Shown here: piece after piece, positions 1-11,762 of the stretch
How positions within the stretch are numbered: position 1 is the stretch's first letter
Layout of the letters: every line of letters begins with the position of its first letter
DNA from: Georgenia muralis
Lineage (GTDB): Bacteria > Actinomycetota > Actinomycetes > Actinomycetales > Actinomycetaceae
Assembly: GCF_003814705.1 (NCBI RefSeq)
Contig: NZ_RKRA01000001.1
Location: 2,170,001-2,234,000 of the forward strand
Direction of reading: 5' to 3'
Length of the DNA stretch: 64,000 bases
Translations under genes and position numbers: made by a program
Notes under the pieces: model-generated
The model's input: only the letters and a program-made list of their open reading frames with translations
What the model was told of the DNA's origin: nothing
The model's database searches: none

Positions 1-297
1 TACCACCTCATGTCGGTCACCCACCGCCACAACCTCCGCCTCGAGGTCGCGGCCCCCGACGCCGACCCGCACGTCCCGTCCGTCATCGACGTCTACCCGG
101 GCAACGACTGGCACGAGCGCGAGACGTGGGACCTCATGGGCATCGTCTTCGACGGGCACCCCTCGCTCGCCCGCACCGCCATGCCTGACGACTGGGTGGG
201 CCACCCGCAGCGCAAGGACTACCCGCTCGGCGGCATCCCCGTCGAGTACAAGGGTGCCGTCATCCCGCCGCCCGACACCCGGAGGTCGTACAGCTGA
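1..297 (+). CDS. nuoC: NADH-quinone oxidoreductase subunit C, C-terminal part
   Basis: This is the 3' part of nuoC; the reading frame is open at base 1, so the start lies outside the window. NuoC is a peripheral-arm subunit of complex I on the cytoplasmic face. The visible C-terminal 98 residues contain the family signature [16 protein letters not shown] followed by the DYPLGG segment near the end. The stop codon overlaps the nuoD start by one base (TGATG), as expected for an operon in which nuoA and nuoB lie upstream. The family is clear; nothing can be said about the N-terminal part. Confidence 0.95.
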   Translation, partial: YHLMSVTHRHNLRLEVAAPDADPHVPSVIDVYPGNDWHERETWDLMGIVFDGHPSLARTAMPDDWVGHPQRKDYPLGGIPVEYKGAVIPPPDTRRSYS

Positions 298-1643
298 TGT
301 CCGCGTCCACCACCCGCCCCACCGCCGCCGGCCCCGCCGGCGAGGCGCCGGGCGCGCCGGAGTTCGTCGCCGAGGGCGGCGACTGGGCCGAGATCGCCGC
401 CGAGGCCGAGCGCCTGGGCGAGGAGCGCATCGTCGTCAACATGGGCCCGGTGCATCCCTCCACGCACGGGGTGCTCCGCCTCATCCTCGAGCTCGACGGC
501 GAGACGGTGCGCGAGCTGCGCGTCGGCACCGGGTACCTGCACACCGGTATCGAGAAGAACATGGAGTACCGTACCTGGACCCAGGGCGTGACGTTCTGCA
601 CCCGCATGGACTATGTCGCCCCGTTCTACCAGGAGGTCGCCTACTGCCTCGGGGTGGAGAAGCTCCTCGGCGTCACCGAGCAGGTGCCCGCCCGCGCCAC
701 CCTCATCCGGGTGCTCCTCATGGAGCTCAACCGGATCGCCTCCCACCTCGTGGCCATCGGCACCGGCGGCAACGAGCTCGGCGCGACGACGATGATGACG
801 GTGGCCTTCCGCGGCCGCGAGGACATCCTGCGCATCTTCGAGCGCATCACCGGCCTGCGGATGAACCACGCCTACATCCGTCCCGGCGGCGTCGCCCAGG
901 ACCTGCCCCCGGGGACCACCGACTACGTCCGCGAGCTGCTGCCGAACATCCGCCTCTCGGTCAAGGAGCTGCAGGACCTGACGGTGGAGAACCCGCTGTT
1001 CAAGCTCCGCCAGCAGAAGGTCGGCTACATCTCCCTGGCAGGGTCGATGGCACTGGGCCTGACCGGGCCCTGCCTGCGTGCTGCCGGCCTCCCGCTCGAC
1101 CTGCGCAAGGACCAGCCGTACTGCGGCTACGAGACCTTCGACTTCGACGTCCCGGTCCGCGACTACTCCGACCCGTACAACCGTACGATGGTCCGGTTCG
1201 AGGAGTGCTACGAGTCCATCAAGATCGTCGTCCAGGCTCTCGACCGCCTCGACGCCACGCCCGGCCCGGTCATGGTGGCCGACAAGAAGGTCGCCTGGCC
1301 CGCCCAGCTGTCCATCGGCAGCGACGGCCAGGGCAACTCCCCGGAGCACATCAAGGAGATCATGGGGACCTCCATGGAGTCCCTCATCCACCACTTCAAG
1401 CTCGTCACCGAGGGCTTCCGCGTCCCAGCCGGGCAGGTGTTCCAGCAGGTCGAGCACGCCAAGGGCATCCTGGGCGTCCACCTCGTCTCCGACGGCGGCA
1501 CCCGCCCGTGGCGGGCGCACTTCCGGGACCCGTCCTTCGCCAACCTCCAGTCCACGGCGATGATGTGCGAGGGCGGCCAGCTGGCCGACGTCGTCGTCAC
1601 CCTCGCCTCCATCGACCCCGTCCTGGGAGGGGTGGACCGCTGA
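297..1643 (+). CDS. nuoD: NADH-quinone oxidoreductase subunit D
   Basis: NuoD (448 aa) is the 49-kDa-type subunit that forms much of the quinone-binding pocket at the junction of the peripheral and membrane arms. The sequence shows the [15 protein letters not shown] motif near residue 45, which carries the pocket histidine, then [11 protein letters not shown] and the conserved C-terminal DPVLGGVDR ending. The protein is related to the large subunit of [NiFe] hydrogenases but lacks the nickel ligands. The ATG start shares one base with the nuoC stop, and the nuoE start shares one base with the nuoD stop, so translation is probably coupled across all three. Confidence 0.98.
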   Translation: MSASTTRPTAAGPAGEAPGAPEFVAEGGDWAEIAAEAERLGEERIVVNMGPVHPSTHGVLRLILELDGETVRELRVGTGYLHTGIEKNMEYRTWTQGVTFCTRMDYVAPFYQEVAYCLGVEKLLGVTEQVPARATLIRVLLMELNRIASHLVAIGTGGNELGATTMMTVAFRGREDILRIFERITGLRMNHAYIRPGGVAQDLPPGTTDYVRELLPNIRLSVKELQDLTVENPLFKLRQQKVGYISLAGSMALGLTGPCLRAAGLPLDLRKDQPYCGYETFDFDVPVRDYSDPYNRTMVRFEECYESIKIVVQALDRLDATPGPVMVADKKVAWPAQLSIGSDGQGNSPEHIKEIMGTSMESLIHHFKLVTEGFRVPAGQVFQQVEHAKGILGVHLVSDGGTRPWRAHFRDPSFANLQSTAMMCEGGQLADVVVTLASIDPVLGGVDR

Positions 1644-2494
1644 TGAGCGAGTCGTTCGCACCCGAGGCCGACGCGCGCCTGCGCTCCGAGGCCGCCGAGC
1701 TGATCTCGCGCTACCCGGACTCCCGGTCGGCGCTGCTGCCCCTGCTGCACCTCGTGCAGTCCGAGGACGGCTACGTCTCCCCGCGCGGCATCGCGCTGTG
1801 CGCGGAGCTGCTGGACCTGTCCCGCGCCGAGGTCTCCGCCGTGGCCACGTTCTACAGCCAGTACAAGCGCCACCCCAACGGCGAGTACACGGTCGGCGTG
1901 TGCACCAACGCGCTGTGCGCCGTCATGGGCGGCGACATCATCTGGGAGCGGCTCTCCGAGCACCTCGGCGTGGGCCACGACGAGACGACGGCGGACGGGC
2001 GGATCACCCTCGAGCAGGTCGAGTGCAACGCGGCCTGCGACTACGCCCCCGTGGTCATGGTCAACTGGGAGTTCTTCGACAACCAGACGCCCACGTCCGC
2101 GGTCGACCTCGTCGACCAGATCGCGGCCGGCCGGCCCGTGCACCCCACCCGCGGGGCGAACACGGTCGCCACGTTCAAGGAGGTCGAGCACGTCCTCGCC
2201 GGGTTCGAGGACGGCCGTGCCGACGAGGGCGTGGGCGCGGGGGAGGCCAGCCTCCTCGGGCTGCGCATCGCCCGGGACAAGGGATGGATCGCGCCGCGCG
2301 TCGTCGCCGACGGCGAGGCCGGCGGCCGGGCCGGCGGGGACTCGCAGGTGCCCACGGAGTCGGCTCAGGCTGCGGAGGACCTCACCTCGCCGCCGGTCGG
2401 CGTGGAGGGCTCCAGCGCCGACCGCCAGCCGGTCACCGAGCGCGACGTCTCGCCGGAGACGGTCCGCGACGAGCACAAGGGGAATGTCGAATGA
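1643..2494 (+). CDS. nuoE: NADH-quinone oxidoreductase subunit E
   Basis: NuoE (283 aa) is the 24-kDa-type subunit of the NADH-dehydrogenase module and carries the [2Fe-2S] cluster N1a. The four ligands are visible as CTNALC (C-x4-C) and CNAAC (C-x3-C). The thioredoxin-like core ends around residue 180. It is followed by a low-complexity tail of about 80 residues rich in Ala, Gly, Glu and Asp, which E. coli NuoE (about 166 aa) lacks; long tails are familiar in actinobacterial NuoE. The start was chosen at the ATG overlapping the nuoD stop. The 3' end overlaps nuoF by 4 bases (ATGA). Confidence 0.97.
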   Translation: MSESFAPEADARLRSEAAELISRYPDSRSALLPLLHLVQSEDGYVSPRGIALCAELLDLSRAEVSAVATFYSQYKRHPNGEYTVGVCTNALCAVMGGDIIWERLSEHLGVGHDETTADGRITLEQVECNAACDYAPVVMVNWEFFDNQTPTSAVDLVDQIAAGRPVHPTRGANTVATFKEVEHVLAGFEDGRADEGVGAGEASLLGLRIARDKGWIAPRVVADGEAGGRAGGDSQVPTESAQAAEDLTSPPVGVEGSSADRQPVTERDVSPETVRDEHKGNVE

Positions 2495-3816
2495 GCCTCA
2501 CCGAGCCGGGCCGGCTCACCCCGGTCCTCACCGACATCTGGGACGCCGAGCGGTCCTGGAAGCTCGACACCTACCGCGACCGCGGTGGCTACGAGGGCTG
2601 GCGCACGGCCCTGACGATGGCCCCCGAGGACGTCGTCGGCGTCGTCAAGGACTCGGGCCTGCGCGGGCGCGGCGGCGCCGGGTTCCCCACCGGGCTGAAG
2701 TGGTCGTTCCTGCCCAAGCCCGACGGCGGACCGCGCTACCTCGTGGTCAACGCCGACGAGTCCGAGCCGGGCACCTGCAAGGACGTCCCGCTCATGATGG
2801 CCAACCCCCACTCGCTCATCGAGGGCATGGCCATCACCTCCTACGCCATCGGCGGCAACGTCGCGTTCATCTACCTGCGCGGCGAGGTCGTCCACGTCTA
2901 CCGCCGGCTCATGGCCGCGGTGCGCGAGGCCCGCGAGGCGGGTCTCATCGGCAAGGGCCTGGGCCCGAACGGCGACTACGACCTGGAGATCGTCGTCCAC
3001 GCCGGCGCCGGTGCGTACATCTGCGGCGAGGAGACCGCCCTGCTCGACTCGCTGGAGGGTCGGCGCGGCCAGCCCCGCCTCAAGCCGCCGTTCCCCGCCG
3101 TCGCGGGCCTGTACGCCCGCCCGACCGTGGTGAACAACGTCGAGTCCATCGCCTCCGTGCCGGGCATCCTCGCCCACGGCAAGGACTGGTTCACCTCGAT
3201 GGGCACGCCCAAGAGCACCGGTCACGGCATCTTCTCCGTCTCCGGGCACGTGCGGAACCCCGGCCAGTTCGAGGTCCCGTTCGGCATCACCATGCGCGAG
3301 CTCATCGAGCTGGCCGGCGGCATGCGCGAGGGCCGGAAGCTGAAGTTCTGGACCCCTGGCGGGTCCTCGACCCCGATCTTCACCGAGGCCGAGCTCGACG
3401 TCCCCCTCGACTACGAGGCCGTCGGGGCCGCGGGCTCCATGCTCGGGACCCGGGCGCTGATGGTCTTCGACGACACCACCTCCGTGGTGCGCGTCATCGC
3501 GCGGTGGACCGACTTCTACCAGCACGAGTCCTGCGGGAAGTGCACGCCCTGCCGCGAGGGCACCTACTGGATGAAGCAGGTCATGCATCGGCTCGAGGCC
3601 GGCAAGGGCCTGCCGAGCGACGTCGACCTCCTTCTCGACGTGGCGGGGAACATCGCCGGGCGCTCCTTCTGCGCGCTCGGCGACGCCTCCGCGACCCCCA
3701 TCCAGAGCGGGATCAAGCACTTCCGCGCCGAGTTCGAGGCCGGGACGCACACGCCCGCCTGGGAGCTCTTCCCCTACGAGGCCTCCGCCCTCTTCAGCGA
3801 AGCAGGTGTCCGATGA
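2491..3816 (+). CDS. nuoF: NADH-quinone oxidoreductase subunit F (NADH- and FMN-binding)
   Basis: NuoF (441 aa) binds NADH and FMN and passes electrons to its [4Fe-4S] cluster N3. The glycine-rich segment [13 protein letters not shown] around residue 65 is the FMN/NADH site. [13 protein letters not shown] near residue 350 supplies three N3 cysteines, and the fourth is in the later SFCALG segment. Length is normal for the family. The ATG start lies inside the nuoE stop (ATGA), and the stop overlaps nuoG by 4 bases. With NuoE and the N-terminal domain of NuoG it forms the NADH-oxidising tip of complex I. Confidence 0.98.
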   Translation: MSLTEPGRLTPVLTDIWDAERSWKLDTYRDRGGYEGWRTALTMAPEDVVGVVKDSGLRGRGGAGFPTGLKWSFLPKPDGGPRYLVVNADESEPGTCKDVPLMMANPHSLIEGMAITSYAIGGNVAFIYLRGEVVHVYRRLMAAVREAREAGLIGKGLGPNGDYDLEIVVHAGAGAYICGEETALLDSLEGRRGQPRLKPPFPAVAGLYARPTVVNNVESIASVPGILAHGKDWFTSMGTPKSTGHGIFSVSGHVRNPGQFEVPFGITMRELIELAGGMREGRKLKFWTPGGSSTPIFTEAELDVPLDYEAVGAAGSMLGTRALMVFDDTTSVVRVIARWTDFYQHESCGKCTPCREGTYWMKQVMHRLEAGKGLPSDVDLLLDVAGNIAGRSFCALGDASATPIQSGIKHFRAEFEAGTHTPAWELFPYEASALFSEAGVR

Positions 3817-6440
3817 CAGCCACGACCGACCGCCCCACGACCGATGCCGTGGAGCTGCTGACGGTCACGATCGACGGCGTGGAGGTCCAGGTGCCCAAGG
3901 GCACCCTGATCATCCGCGCCGCCGAGCGCGCCGGGATCCAGATCCCGCGCTTCTGCGACCACCCGCTGCTCAAGCCCGCCGGGGCGTGCCGCCAGTGCCT
4001 CGTCGACGTGGCGATGCCGGACCGCGAGGGCAACGTCAAGCCGATGCCCAAGCCGCAGACCTCCTGCACGATGGAGGTCGCCCCGGGCATGGTCGTGGCC
4101 ACCCAGCACACCTCCGACGTCGCCGACAAGGCCCAGCACGGGATCATGGAGTTCCTCCTGATCAACCACCCGCTGGACTGCCCCGTCTGCGACAAGGGCG
4201 GGGAGTGCCCCCTGCAGAACCAGGCCATGAGCAACGGCCGCTCCGCGACCCGGTTCGTCGACATCAAGCGGACGTTCCCCAAGCCGCTGAAGATCTCCAC
4301 CCAGATCCTCCTCGACCGCGACCGCTGCATCCTGTGCCAGCGCTGCACGAGGTTCTCCGACGAGATCGCCGGCGACCCCTTCATCGCCCTCCAGGGCCGC
4401 GGCGGCGGCGCCCCCGGACGCGAGCGCCACGCCCTCAACGGATCCCAGATCGGCACCTTCGACTCCAAGGTGCTGGGCATCGCGGACGACGAGGTCCCGG
4501 TGGTCCGCGCCGTCGACCTCACCGGTCCCGACGGTGAGGCGGGCGTGGCCGGCTCGCTCTCCTCCGGCCCGCTCGGCGCGGCGGAGATGGACAGCTCGGG
4601 CCGCCCGTTCGCGTCGTACTTCTCCGGCAACACGATCCAGATCTGCCCCGTCGGGGCGCTGACCTCGGCGAGCTACCGCTTCCGGGCCCGCCCGTTCGAC
4701 CTCGTCTCGACCGCGTCCGTCGCCGAGCACGACGCCGGCGGCTCCGACATCCGCGTCGACCACCGCCGCGGCACGGTCGTGCGCCGGCTCGCCGGCAACG
4801 ACCCCGAGGTCAACGAGGAGTGGATCACCGACAAGGACCGCTTCGCCTTCACGTGGCAGAGCGCCCCGGACCGCCTCACCCTCCCGCTGGTGCGGGAGGA
4901 GGAGACCGGTGAGCTCGTGCCCACGAGCTGGTCCGAGGCGCTGGACATCGCCGCCACCGCGCTGGCCGCGGCCCGCGCCGACGGCGGGGTGGGCCTGCTC
5001 CCGGGTGGACGCCTCACCCTCGAGGACTCCTACGCCTGGTCGAAGTTCGCCCGGGTCGCCCTGGGCACCAACGACATCGACCACCGCTCGCGCGTGCACT
5101 CCGCGGAGGAGGCGCAGTTCCTCGCCCAGCACGTGGCCGGACGCGGCCTGGGCGTGACGTTCGGCGACCTCGAGCGCGCCGGGCAGGTCCTGCTCGTCGG
5201 CCTCGAGCCCGAGGAGGAGTCCGGCACGATCTTCCTGCGGCTGCGCAAGGGGATGCTCGCCGGCACCGTCAAGGTCGCCACGATCGCACCCTTCGCCACC
5301 CGCGGGGCCACCAAGATGCGCGCCCAGCTCGTCACGGCGGCCCCGGGCACCGAGCCGGAGGTCGTCGACGCCGTGCGCGCCGCGTCCTCCGAGCCCGAGC
5401 TCGCCGAGCTCGCCGCCCGGCTGGCGGCCCCCGGCGCGGTCATCCTCGTGGGTGAGCGCGCCGCCGCCGTGCGCGGCACCCTCACCGCCGTCGTCGCCCT
5501 GGCCGAGCGCACCGGCGCCCGGCTCGCCTGGGTCCCGCGCCGCGCCGGCGAGGTCGGCGCCGTCGAGGCCGGCCTGCTGCCCGGGCTCCTGCCCGCCGGC
5601 CGCCAGGTCGCCGACGCCGGCGCCCGGATCGACGCCGGCGCCGTCTGGGGTGTCGAGCAGCTGCCCGGCCAGCCCGGCCGGGACGTCACCGGCATCCTGC
5701 GCGCTGCCCGCGAGGGGGCGCTCAAGGCGCTCGTCGTCGGCGGTGTCGAGCCGCTCGACCTGCCCGACCCGGCCCTGGCCCGCGAGGCCCTCGCCGCCGT
5801 CGGGTTCGTCCTCCAGCTCGAGGTGCGCCGCTCGGAGGTCACCGAGCACGCCGACGTCGTCCTGCCCGTCGCGCCGCCGGCGGAGAAGGCCGGCACGTTC
5901 GTCAGCTGGGAGGGTCGCCGCCGTCCGTTCGGCCAGGTCCTGGTCTCCCGGTCGATGTCGGACCGTCAGGTCCTGCAGAGCCTCGCCGCCGAGATGGGCG
6001 TGGACCTGCGCGTGGGCGACCTCACGGCCCTGCACGCCGAGCTCGGCGAGCTCTCCGGCTGGGAAGGTGCCCGACCCGGCGCCCCCGAGGTGGCCCCCGC
6101 CGCCCTGCCGGCGCCCGGCACGGGCGAGGCCGTCCTGGCCACCTGGAAGCTCCAGCTCGACTCCGGACGCCTCCAGGACGGCGAGCCGCACCTCGCCGGC
6201 ACCGCCCACCGCCCGGTCGCCCGGGTCTCGGCGGCGACCGCCGCCGGTCTCGGCCTGGCCGAGGGCGCCCCGCTGACCGTCACGGGTCCCGCGGGGAGCG
6301 TCACCCTGCCCGTCTCGATCACCACCATGCCCGAGCACGTGGTGTGGCTGCCGCAGAACTCGCCCGGCTCCAGCGTCCACGCCATGCTCGGTGCGGGCGC
6401 CGGCGCGGTCGTCACGCTCTCGGCCAAGGAGGACCGATGA
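3813..6440 (+). CDS. nuoG: NADH-quinone oxidoreductase subunit G
   Basis: NuoG (875 aa) carries the iron-sulfur wire from NuoF toward the quinone site. A 2Fe-2S ferredoxin domain is visible at the N terminus ([15 protein letters not shown]). Next comes the His-plus-three-Cys cluster [14 protein letters not shown], the CILCQRC segment and the matching CPVGAL cysteine. The rest is a molybdopterin-oxidoreductase-like domain that has no cofactor role in this family; part of it (residues about 500-760) is Ala/Gly-rich and divergent. The ATG overlaps the nuoF stop by 4 bases, and the stop overlaps the nuoH start in the same way. Confidence 0.97.
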   Translation: MTATTDRPTTDAVELLTVTIDGVEVQVPKGTLIIRAAERAGIQIPRFCDHPLLKPAGACRQCLVDVAMPDREGNVKPMPKPQTSCTMEVAPGMVVATQHTSDVADKAQHGIMEFLLINHPLDCPVCDKGGECPLQNQAMSNGRSATRFVDIKRTFPKPLKISTQILLDRDRCILCQRCTRFSDEIAGDPFIALQGRGGGAPGRERHALNGSQIGTFDSKVLGIADDEVPVVRAVDLTGPDGEAGVAGSLSSGPLGAAEMDSSGRPFASYFSGNTIQICPVGALTSASYRFRARPFDLVSTASVAEHDAGGSDIRVDHRRGTVVRRLAGNDPEVNEEWITDKDRFAFTWQSAPDRLTLPLVREEETGELVPTSWSEALDIAATALAAARADGGVGLLPGGRLTLEDSYAWSKFARVALGTNDIDHRSRVHSAEEAQFLAQHVAGRGLGVTFGDLERAGQVLLVGLEPEEESGTIFLRLRKGMLAGTVKVATIAPFATRGATKMRAQLVTAAPGTEPEVVDAVRAASSEPELAELAARLAAPGAVILVGERAAAVRGTLTAVVALAERTGARLAWVPRRAGEVGAVEAGLLPGLLPAGRQVADAGARIDAGAVWGVEQLPGQPGRDVTGILRAAREGALKALVVGGVEPLDLPDPALAREALAAVGFVLQLEVRRSEVTEHADVVLPVAPPAEKAGTFVSWEGRRRPFGQVLVSRSMSDRQVLQSLAAEMGVDLRVGDLTALHAELGELSGWEGARPGAPEVAPAALPAPGTGEAVLATWKLQLDSGRLQDGEPHLAGTAHRPVARVSAATAAGLGLAEGAPLTVTGPAGSVTLPVSITTMPEHVVWLPQNSPGSSVHAMLGAGAGAVVTLSAKEDR

Positions 6441-7795
6441 CCACGCTGCTGCCGGCCACCGCCGCGCTGCCCTCAGCGGACTTCAGCCAGGACACCTGGT
6501 GGATCGTCCTGCTCAAGGCGGTCTTCATCCTCGTGTTCCTCCTGCTGTCGGTGCTCATGGCCCTGTGGGTCGAGCGCCGCGGACTGGGACGGATGCAGAC
6601 CCGTCCGGGCCCCAACGTCCACGGCCCCATGGGCCTCCTCCAGGCCGTCGGCGACGCGCTCAAGCTGGTCCTCAAGGAGGACTTCACGATCAAGGGCGCG
6701 GACAAGATCGTCTTCGTCCTGGCGCCCTTCATCGCCGCGTTCTCCTCGTTCATGGTCTACGCCGTGCTGCCGTTCGGTCCGGCGGTGTCGATCTTCGGCG
6801 TCACCACCCCGCTCCAGCTCACCGACATCCCCGTCGCGGTCCTGTACATCCTGGCGATCACCTCCTTCGGGGTGTACGGCCTGGTGCTGGGCGGCTGGTC
6901 CTCGAACTCGACCTACCCTCTGCTCGGCTCGGTGCGCTCCTCGGCCCAGGTCATCTCCTACGAGCTGAGCATGGGCCTGTCGCTCGTGAGCGTCTTCCTC
7001 GTCTCCGGCTCGATGTCGACGTCGCAGATCGTCGATGCGCAGACCCAGCTGTGGTGGGTCGTCGCCCTGCTGCCCGCGTTCGTCGTCTACTACATCTCCA
7101 TGGTCGGGGAGGTCAACCGCCTCCCGTTCGACCTGCCCGAGGCCGAGGGCGAGCTCGTCGCCGGCCACATGGTCGAGTACACGTCGATGAAGTTCGCGTG
7201 GTTCTTCCTCGCCGAGTACATCAACATGTTCAACGTCTCCGGCGTGGCGGTCACCCTCTTCCTCGGCGGCTGGCGCGCCCCGTGGCCCCTGTCGACCTTG
7301 GGTGACGGTGTCCTCAACACCGGCTGGTGGCCGATGCTGTGGTTCGTGGCCAAGGTCTGGGTGGTCATGTTCACGATGATCTGGATCCGCGGCACGCTCC
7401 TGCGCCTGCGCTACGACCAGTTCATGAAGCTGGGCTGGAAGGTCCTCATCCCCGTCGCGCTGGTGTGGCTCGTCCTCGTCGCCGTGGTCCAGGGCGTGCG
7501 CCAGTTCACCGACACCGACCTCACGACGATGTTGCTGTGGATCGCCGGGGTCTTCGCCGTGCTCATGGTGGTGCTGCTGGTGTGGCCGGCCGGCAAGGAC
7601 GACGAGCCCGCGGAGGAGGCGCCGGCCACGCGCGCCGACATCGTCCCCGGCACCAGCGACTTCGACGCGTTCGCCGGCGGCTACCCCGTCCCGCCGATGC
7701 CCGGCCAGGTGCTCCCGCCCTCGCCGCGGCGCGCCCGGCGCGAGGCCGCCGCCATGGCCGCACAGACCCAGGAGAAGGAGGGCCACGATGGCTGA
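6437..7795 (+). CDS. nuoH: NADH-quinone oxidoreductase subunit H
   Basis: NuoH (452 aa) is the membrane subunit that shapes the quinone chamber and links it to the proton-pumping subunits. It shows about eight or nine hydrophobic segments and the conserved acidic loop [16 protein letters not shown] near residue 230. A cytoplasmic Pro/Ala/Glu-rich tail of about 70 residues follows the last helix, making it longer than E. coli NuoH (325 aa). The start codon overlaps the nuoG stop by 4 bases, and the 3' end overlaps nuoI by 8 bases. Confidence 0.97.
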   Translation: MTTLLPATAALPSADFSQDTWWIVLLKAVFILVFLLLSVLMALWVERRGLGRMQTRPGPNVHGPMGLLQAVGDALKLVLKEDFTIKGADKIVFVLAPFIAAFSSFMVYAVLPFGPAVSIFGVTTPLQLTDIPVAVLYILAITSFGVYGLVLGGWSSNSTYPLLGSVRSSAQVISYELSMGLSLVSVFLVSGSMSTSQIVDAQTQLWWVVALLPAFVVYYISMVGEVNRLPFDLPEAEGELVAGHMVEYTSMKFAWFFLAEYINMFNVSGVAVTLFLGGWRAPWPLSTLGDGVLNTGWWPMLWFVAKVWVVMFTMIWIRGTLLRLRYDQFMKLGWKVLIPVALVWLVLVAVVQGVRQFTDTDLTTMLLWIAGVFAVLMVVLLVWPAGKDDEPAEEAPATRADIVPGTSDFDAFAGGYPVPPMPGQVLPPSPRRARREAAAMAAQTQEKEGHDG

Positions 7796-8495
7796 GGACA
7801 ACGGCGGCGCGCTCGGTCGCCGCGACCGGCGCCGCGGCGAGGTCGCCAGGTTCGACCCCACAGCGCTCGGACCGGCGCAGAAGGGCCCGGTCGGGCAGTT
7901 CTTCGCCCCGGTCGCGGGCTTCGGGGTGACGATCTCGTCGATGTTCCGGCCGATCGTGACGGAGCAGTACCCCTTCGAGAAGGTCCCCACCCAGCCGCGC
8001 TACCACGGTCGTCACCAGCTCAACCGCTACGCCGACGGCCTCGAGAAGTGCATCGGGTGCGAGCTGTGCGCCTGGGCGTGCCCCGCCGACGCGATCTACG
8101 TCGAGGCCGGCAACAACACCCCCGACGCCCAGTTCTCGCCGGGCGAGCGGTACGGCCGCGTCTACCAGATCAACTACCTGCGGTGCATCTTCTGCGGGCT
8201 GTGCATCGAGGCGTGCCCCACCCGGGCGCTGACGATGACCAACGAGTACGAGCTCGCCGGGCCCACCCGCGAGGGCCTCATCTACGAGAAGCAGGACCTC
8301 CTGGCGCCCATGCTCGAGGGGATGCTCGCCGCCCCGCACCCCATGGCCGAGGGCACCGACGACGACGACTACTACCGCGGCGAGATCACCGGACCGACCG
8401 AGGACCAGGTCGCCTGGGTGCGCGAGCGGCGCGCCGGCGACCCCACCCTCGGCACGGCCCGCGTCGCCTCGCCCGTGGGGGGGAGCACCAAGTGA
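7788..8495 (+). CDS. nuoI: NADH-quinone oxidoreductase subunit I
   Basis: NuoI (235 aa) is a ferredoxin-like subunit with two [4Fe-4S] clusters (N6a and N6b) next to the quinone site. Both cluster motifs are visible: [12 protein letters not shown] near residue 87 and [12 protein letters not shown] near residue 132. About 35 N-terminal residues, rich in Arg and Gly, and about 50 C-terminal residues flank the core. The ATG start follows a GAAGGAGG-like ribosome site inside the nuoH end. The TGA overlaps the GTG start of nuoJ (GTGA). Confidence 0.97.
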   Translation: MAEDNGGALGRRDRRRGEVARFDPTALGPAQKGPVGQFFAPVAGFGVTISSMFRPIVTEQYPFEKVPTQPRYHGRHQLNRYADGLEKCIGCELCAWACPADAIYVEAGNNTPDAQFSPGERYGRVYQINYLRCIFCGLCIEACPTRALTMTNEYELAGPTREGLIYEKQDLLAPMLEGMLAAPHPMAEGTDDDDYYRGEITGPTEDQVAWVRERRAGDPTLGTARVASPVGGSTK

Positions 8496-9433
8496 CCACG
8501 CTGCCCGCCGTCCTGCCGGCGACCCTGGCCCAGACCGGCACGGTCAGCGGCGGCGAGACCCTGCTCTTCTGGGTCCTCGCCCCGATCATGGTGCTGGCGG
8601 CCCTCGGCCTGGTGTTCGCCCACAAGGCCGTCTACGCAGCCCTGTGCGCCGTCGTGGTGATGATCTCCCTGGCGTTCCTCTACGTCGCCCAGGGCGCCCC
8701 GTTCCTCGGCGTCGCCCAGGTGGTGGTCTACACCGGCGCGATCATGATGCTGTTCCTCTTCGTGCTCATGCTCGTCGGCGTCGACGCCTCGGACTCCCTG
8801 CACGAGACGATCAAGGGCCAGCGCTGGGTCGCGGCCCTGGCCGGCCTCGGGCTCGCGCTGGTGCTCGTCGGGCTCGTCGTCACGACGACGATGCCCGACC
8901 CGGTCGGGATCGAGGCGGCCAACGCCGACTCCAACCCCGTGGGGGTCGCCCGGCTCATCTTCTCCGACCACGTGCTGACGATGGAGCTGACCGGGGCGCT
9001 GCTCATCACCGCCGCGCTCGGCGCGGTGACCCTCACCCACCGCGACCGGCTCACCGCGCGGCTGTCCCAGAAGGACGTCGCGGACGCCAAGATGCGCGCG
9101 TTCGCCGAGTGGGGCGCCTCGATCGCCCAGCAGCCCGCCCCCGGCGTGTACGCGCGGTCCAACGCCGCCAGCGTGCCCGCCCTGTCCGCGGCGGGGCAGC
9201 CCATCGAGGACTCGGTGCCGCGCGTGCTGCGCATCCGCGGCCAGCAGGTGTCCATCGGTGAGGTCGCACCCGAGGTCGTCGAGGCGGTCGCCCGCCGCCG
9301 CGGAGCCACGCCCACGGCCGCCGACGTGCCCCAGTCCGGGCTGCCCGGCATGCCGGGCGAGCCGCCGCCGGCCCTGCCCGCGGCGCGCCAGACCCCGGCC
9401 CTGACCGAGAACGCCGAGGACGGTAACCGATGA
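8492..9433 (+). CDS. nuoJ: NADH-quinone oxidoreductase subunit J
   Basis: NuoJ (313 aa) is a membrane subunit with five predicted helices between about residues 25 and 190. The segment [19 protein letters not shown] contains the conserved pi-bulge helix of the family. The last 120 residues form a polar, Ala/Pro-rich cytoplasmic extension absent from the 184-residue E. coli protein, so the extension is lineage-specific and of unknown role. GTG is chosen as start because it overlaps the nuoI stop; the overlap with nuoK is ATGA. Confidence 0.95.
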   Translation: MTTLPAVLPATLAQTGTVSGGETLLFWVLAPIMVLAALGLVFAHKAVYAALCAVVVMISLAFLYVAQGAPFLGVAQVVVYTGAIMMLFLFVLMLVGVDASDSLHETIKGQRWVAALAGLGLALVLVGLVVTTTMPDPVGIEAANADSNPVGVARLIFSDHVLTMELTGALLITAALGAVTLTHRDRLTARLSQKDVADAKMRAFAEWGASIAQQPAPGVYARSNAASVPALSAAGQPIEDSVPRVLRIRGQQVSIGEVAPEVVEAVARRRGATPTAADVPQSGLPGMPGEPPPALPAARQTPALTENAEDGNR

Positions 9434-9729
9434 GCCTGCTCAACTACCTGGTGCTCTCGGGCATCCTCTTCGCCATCGGTGCCACCGCGGTGCTGCTGCG
9501 CCGCAACGCCATCGTGGCGCTGCTGGGCGTGGAGATCATGCTCAACTCCTCCAACCTCGCCCTGGTGACCTTCGCCCGCCTCCACGGCAACCTCACGGGT
9601 CAGGTGATCGCCTTCTTCGTCATGGTCGTCGCCGCCGCGGAGGTCGTGGTCGGCCTGGCGATCATCGTGTCCATCTTCCGAACCCGCAGGTCCGCGTCGG
9701 TCGACGACGTCAACCTGCTGAAGAACTGA
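9430..9729 (+). CDS. nuoK: NADH-quinone oxidoreductase subunit K
   Basis: NuoK (99 aa) is the small three-helix membrane subunit related to MrpC/MnhC antiporter subunits. The segment [20 protein letters not shown] carries the conserved glutamate in helix 2 that takes part in proton translocation. Length matches the family (about 100 aa). The start overlaps the nuoJ stop by 4 bases, and nuoL follows after 10 bases. Confidence 0.97.
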   Translation: MSLLNYLVLSGILFAIGATAVLLRRNAIVALLGVEIMLNSSNLALVTFARLHGNLTGQVIAFFVMVVAAAEVVVGLAIIVSIFRTRRSASVDDVNLLKN

Positions 9730-9739
9730 CCGGGAAGGC

Positions 9740-11728
9740 GTGAACACCACCATGCTGGGTTCTCTCACCGTGCCCACGGCCCTCCCGCTGGCCCTGCCGG
9801 GCGCCGTCGCCGAGCCGTCCGCCGCCTCCGGCGCCGCGTCGCTGGCCTGGCTCCTCGTCGCCGTGCCGCTGCTCAGCGCGGGCCTGCTGCTCGTCGCCGG
9901 ACGCCGCGCCGACCGCTGGGGCCACTGGCTCGGGGTGCTCGCCTCGGCGGCGTCCTTCGTCGTCGGGCTCCTCGTCATCCTCCAGCTCCTCGGGCTCCCC
10001 GCCGAGGAGCGGGTCATGGACGTCCACCTCTTCAGCTGGATCCCGGCCGGGGACCTCAGCGTCGACGCCGGGATGCGGGTCGACCCGCTGTCGATGACCT
10101 TCGTCATGCTCGTGACGTTCGTCGGCACGCTCATCCACATCTACTCCGTGGCCTACATGGAGCACGACCACGACCGGCGCCGGTTCTTCGCCTACCTCAA
10201 CCTCTTCGTCGCGGCCATGCTCCTGCTCGTCCTCGCCGACAGCTACGTGCTGCTCTTCGTCGGCTGGGAGGGCGTGGGCCTGGCGTCGTACCTGCTCATC
10301 GGGTTCTGGAACTACCGCACCGACTACGCCGTCGCCGCGAAGAAGGCGTTCGTCATGAACCGGGTGGGCGACGTCGGCCTGCTCCTGGCGATGATGACGA
10401 TGTTCGCCGCGTTCGGCGCCGTGGATTTCGCCACGGTCTTCAGCTCCGCCGCCGGCGCGGGGGAGGGGCTCCTCACCGCGATCGGGCTCCTCCTCCTGCT
10501 CGCCGCGACGGGCAAGTCGGCCCAGTTCCCGCTCCAGGCCTGGCTCGGCGACGCCATGGCCGGCCCGACGCCGGTCTCGGCGCTCATCCACGCCGCCACC
10601 ATGGTCACCGCCGGCGTCTACCTCGTGGTGCGCTCCGGCCCGATCTACGACGGGGCACCGACCGCGCTGCTCGTCGTGGCGATCGTCGGCGCCATCACGC
10701 TGCTGTTCGGTGCGATCGTCGGTTCCGCCAAGGACGACATGAAGAAGGTCCTCGCGGCCTCGACGATGTCCCAGATCGGCTACATGATGCTCGGCGCGGG
10801 CCTGGGTCCCGTCGGCTACGCGTTCGCCGTCTTCCACCTCGTGACCCACGGCTTCTTCAAGGCCGGGATGTTCCTCGGGGCCGGCTCGGTCATGCACGGC
10901 ATGAACGACCAGGTGGACTTGCGCCGGTTCGGCAACCTCTCGAGGTTCATGAAGATCACCTGGATCACCTTCATGATGGGGTGGCTCGCGATCCTCGGCG
11001 TCCCGCCGTTCTCCGGCTTCTGGAGCAAGGACAAGATCATCGAGTCCGCCTACGTGGGCGAGGGCTGGCAGCCCTGGGTGCTCGGCACCGTCGCGCTGCT
11101 CGGCGCCGGGATCACCGCGTTCTACATGTCCCGCATGTTCTTCATGACCTTCCACGGCAAGGCGCGGTGGACCACCGCCGAGGAGGGTGCCGAGCAGGAT
11201 CCGCACGAGTCCCCGGCCCTCATGACGGTCCCCATGATCATCCTCGCGGTGGGCTCGGTCGGGCTGGGCTGGATCATGGCCGCCGGTGACGGCTTCGTCA
11301 CCTGGCTCGAGCCGGTCACCGGCACCGTCGAGCACCACGAGCCCGTGCTCCCGGTGCCCGTCATCGTGGGCGCCACCATCGTGCTCGTCCTCCTCGGCGC
11401 GTTCCTGGCCTGGCGTCGCTACGGCGCCGCCGAGGTGCCGGTGGTGGCGCCGGCGGGCTCGCCGCTCGTCGTCGCGGCCCGCAACGACCTGTACCAGGAC
11501 GCCGTCAACGAGGGCGTCTTCATGCGGCCGTCCCAGTACCTCACCCGCTCACTCGTCTACGCCGACTCCGCCGTCGTCGACGGGGCCGTCATGGGGGTGG
11601 CCCGGGGGACCTCGGGCACCGGCCGCGTCCTGGCCCGGCTCCAGAACGGTTACGTCCGCACCTACGCCGCGACGATGCTCGCCGGTGTGGTGCTCGCCCT
11701 GGTCGTCGTCCTCGCCTCGCGCGTCTAG
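9740..11728 (+). CDS. nuoL: NADH-quinone oxidoreductase subunit L (antiporter-like)
   Basis: NuoL (662 aa) is the distal antiporter-like pumping subunit of complex I. It has about 14-16 hydrophobic helices. The [17 protein letters not shown] segment carries the conserved helix-5 glutamate. [20 protein letters not shown] carries the channel lysine, and a second lysine segment ([14 protein letters not shown]) follows. A long amphipathic lateral helix and a final anchoring helix are expected at the C terminus. The GTG start is preceded by GGGAAGG at good spacing. An internal ATG four codons downstream is an alternative start. Confidence 0.97.
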   Translation: MNTTMLGSLTVPTALPLALPGAVAEPSAASGAASLAWLLVAVPLLSAGLLLVAGRRADRWGHWLGVLASAASFVVGLLVILQLLGLPAEERVMDVHLFSWIPAGDLSVDAGMRVDPLSMTFVMLVTFVGTLIHIYSVAYMEHDHDRRRFFAYLNLFVAAMLLLVLADSYVLLFVGWEGVGLASYLLIGFWNYRTDYAVAAKKAFVMNRVGDVGLLLAMMTMFAAFGAVDFATVFSSAAGAGEGLLTAIGLLLLLAATGKSAQFPLQAWLGDAMAGPTPVSALIHAATMVTAGVYLVVRSGPIYDGAPTALLVVAIVGAITLLFGAIVGSAKDDMKKVLAASTMSQIGYMMLGAGLGPVGYAFAVFHLVTHGFFKAGMFLGAGSVMHGMNDQVDLRRFGNLSRFMKITWITFMMGWLAILGVPPFSGFWSKDKIIESAYVGEGWQPWVLGTVALLGAGITAFYMSRMFFMTFHGKARWTTAEEGAEQDPHESPALMTVPMIILAVGSVGLGWIMAAGDGFVTWLEPVTGTVEHHEPVLPVPVIVGATIVLVLLGAFLAWRRYGAAEVPVVAPAGSPLVVAARNDLYQDAVNEGVFMRPSQYLTRSLVYADSAVVDGAVMGVARGTSGTGRVLARLQNGYVRTYAATMLAGVVLALVVVLASRV

Positions 11729-11762
11729 GGCACAAAGGAAGAGGTAGAGGAAGTTGCAGACT

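Noticed and set aside
219-1661. Long minus-strand open frame opposite nuoD
   Set aside because: It mirrors nuoD, is composed of Val/Asp/Gly/Leu-rich low-complexity sequence typical of the antisense of a GC-rich gene, and has no ribosome site. The same applies to the long frames opposite nuoG, nuoL, nuoM, rpoB, rpoC, fusA, tuf and the ribosomal operons.
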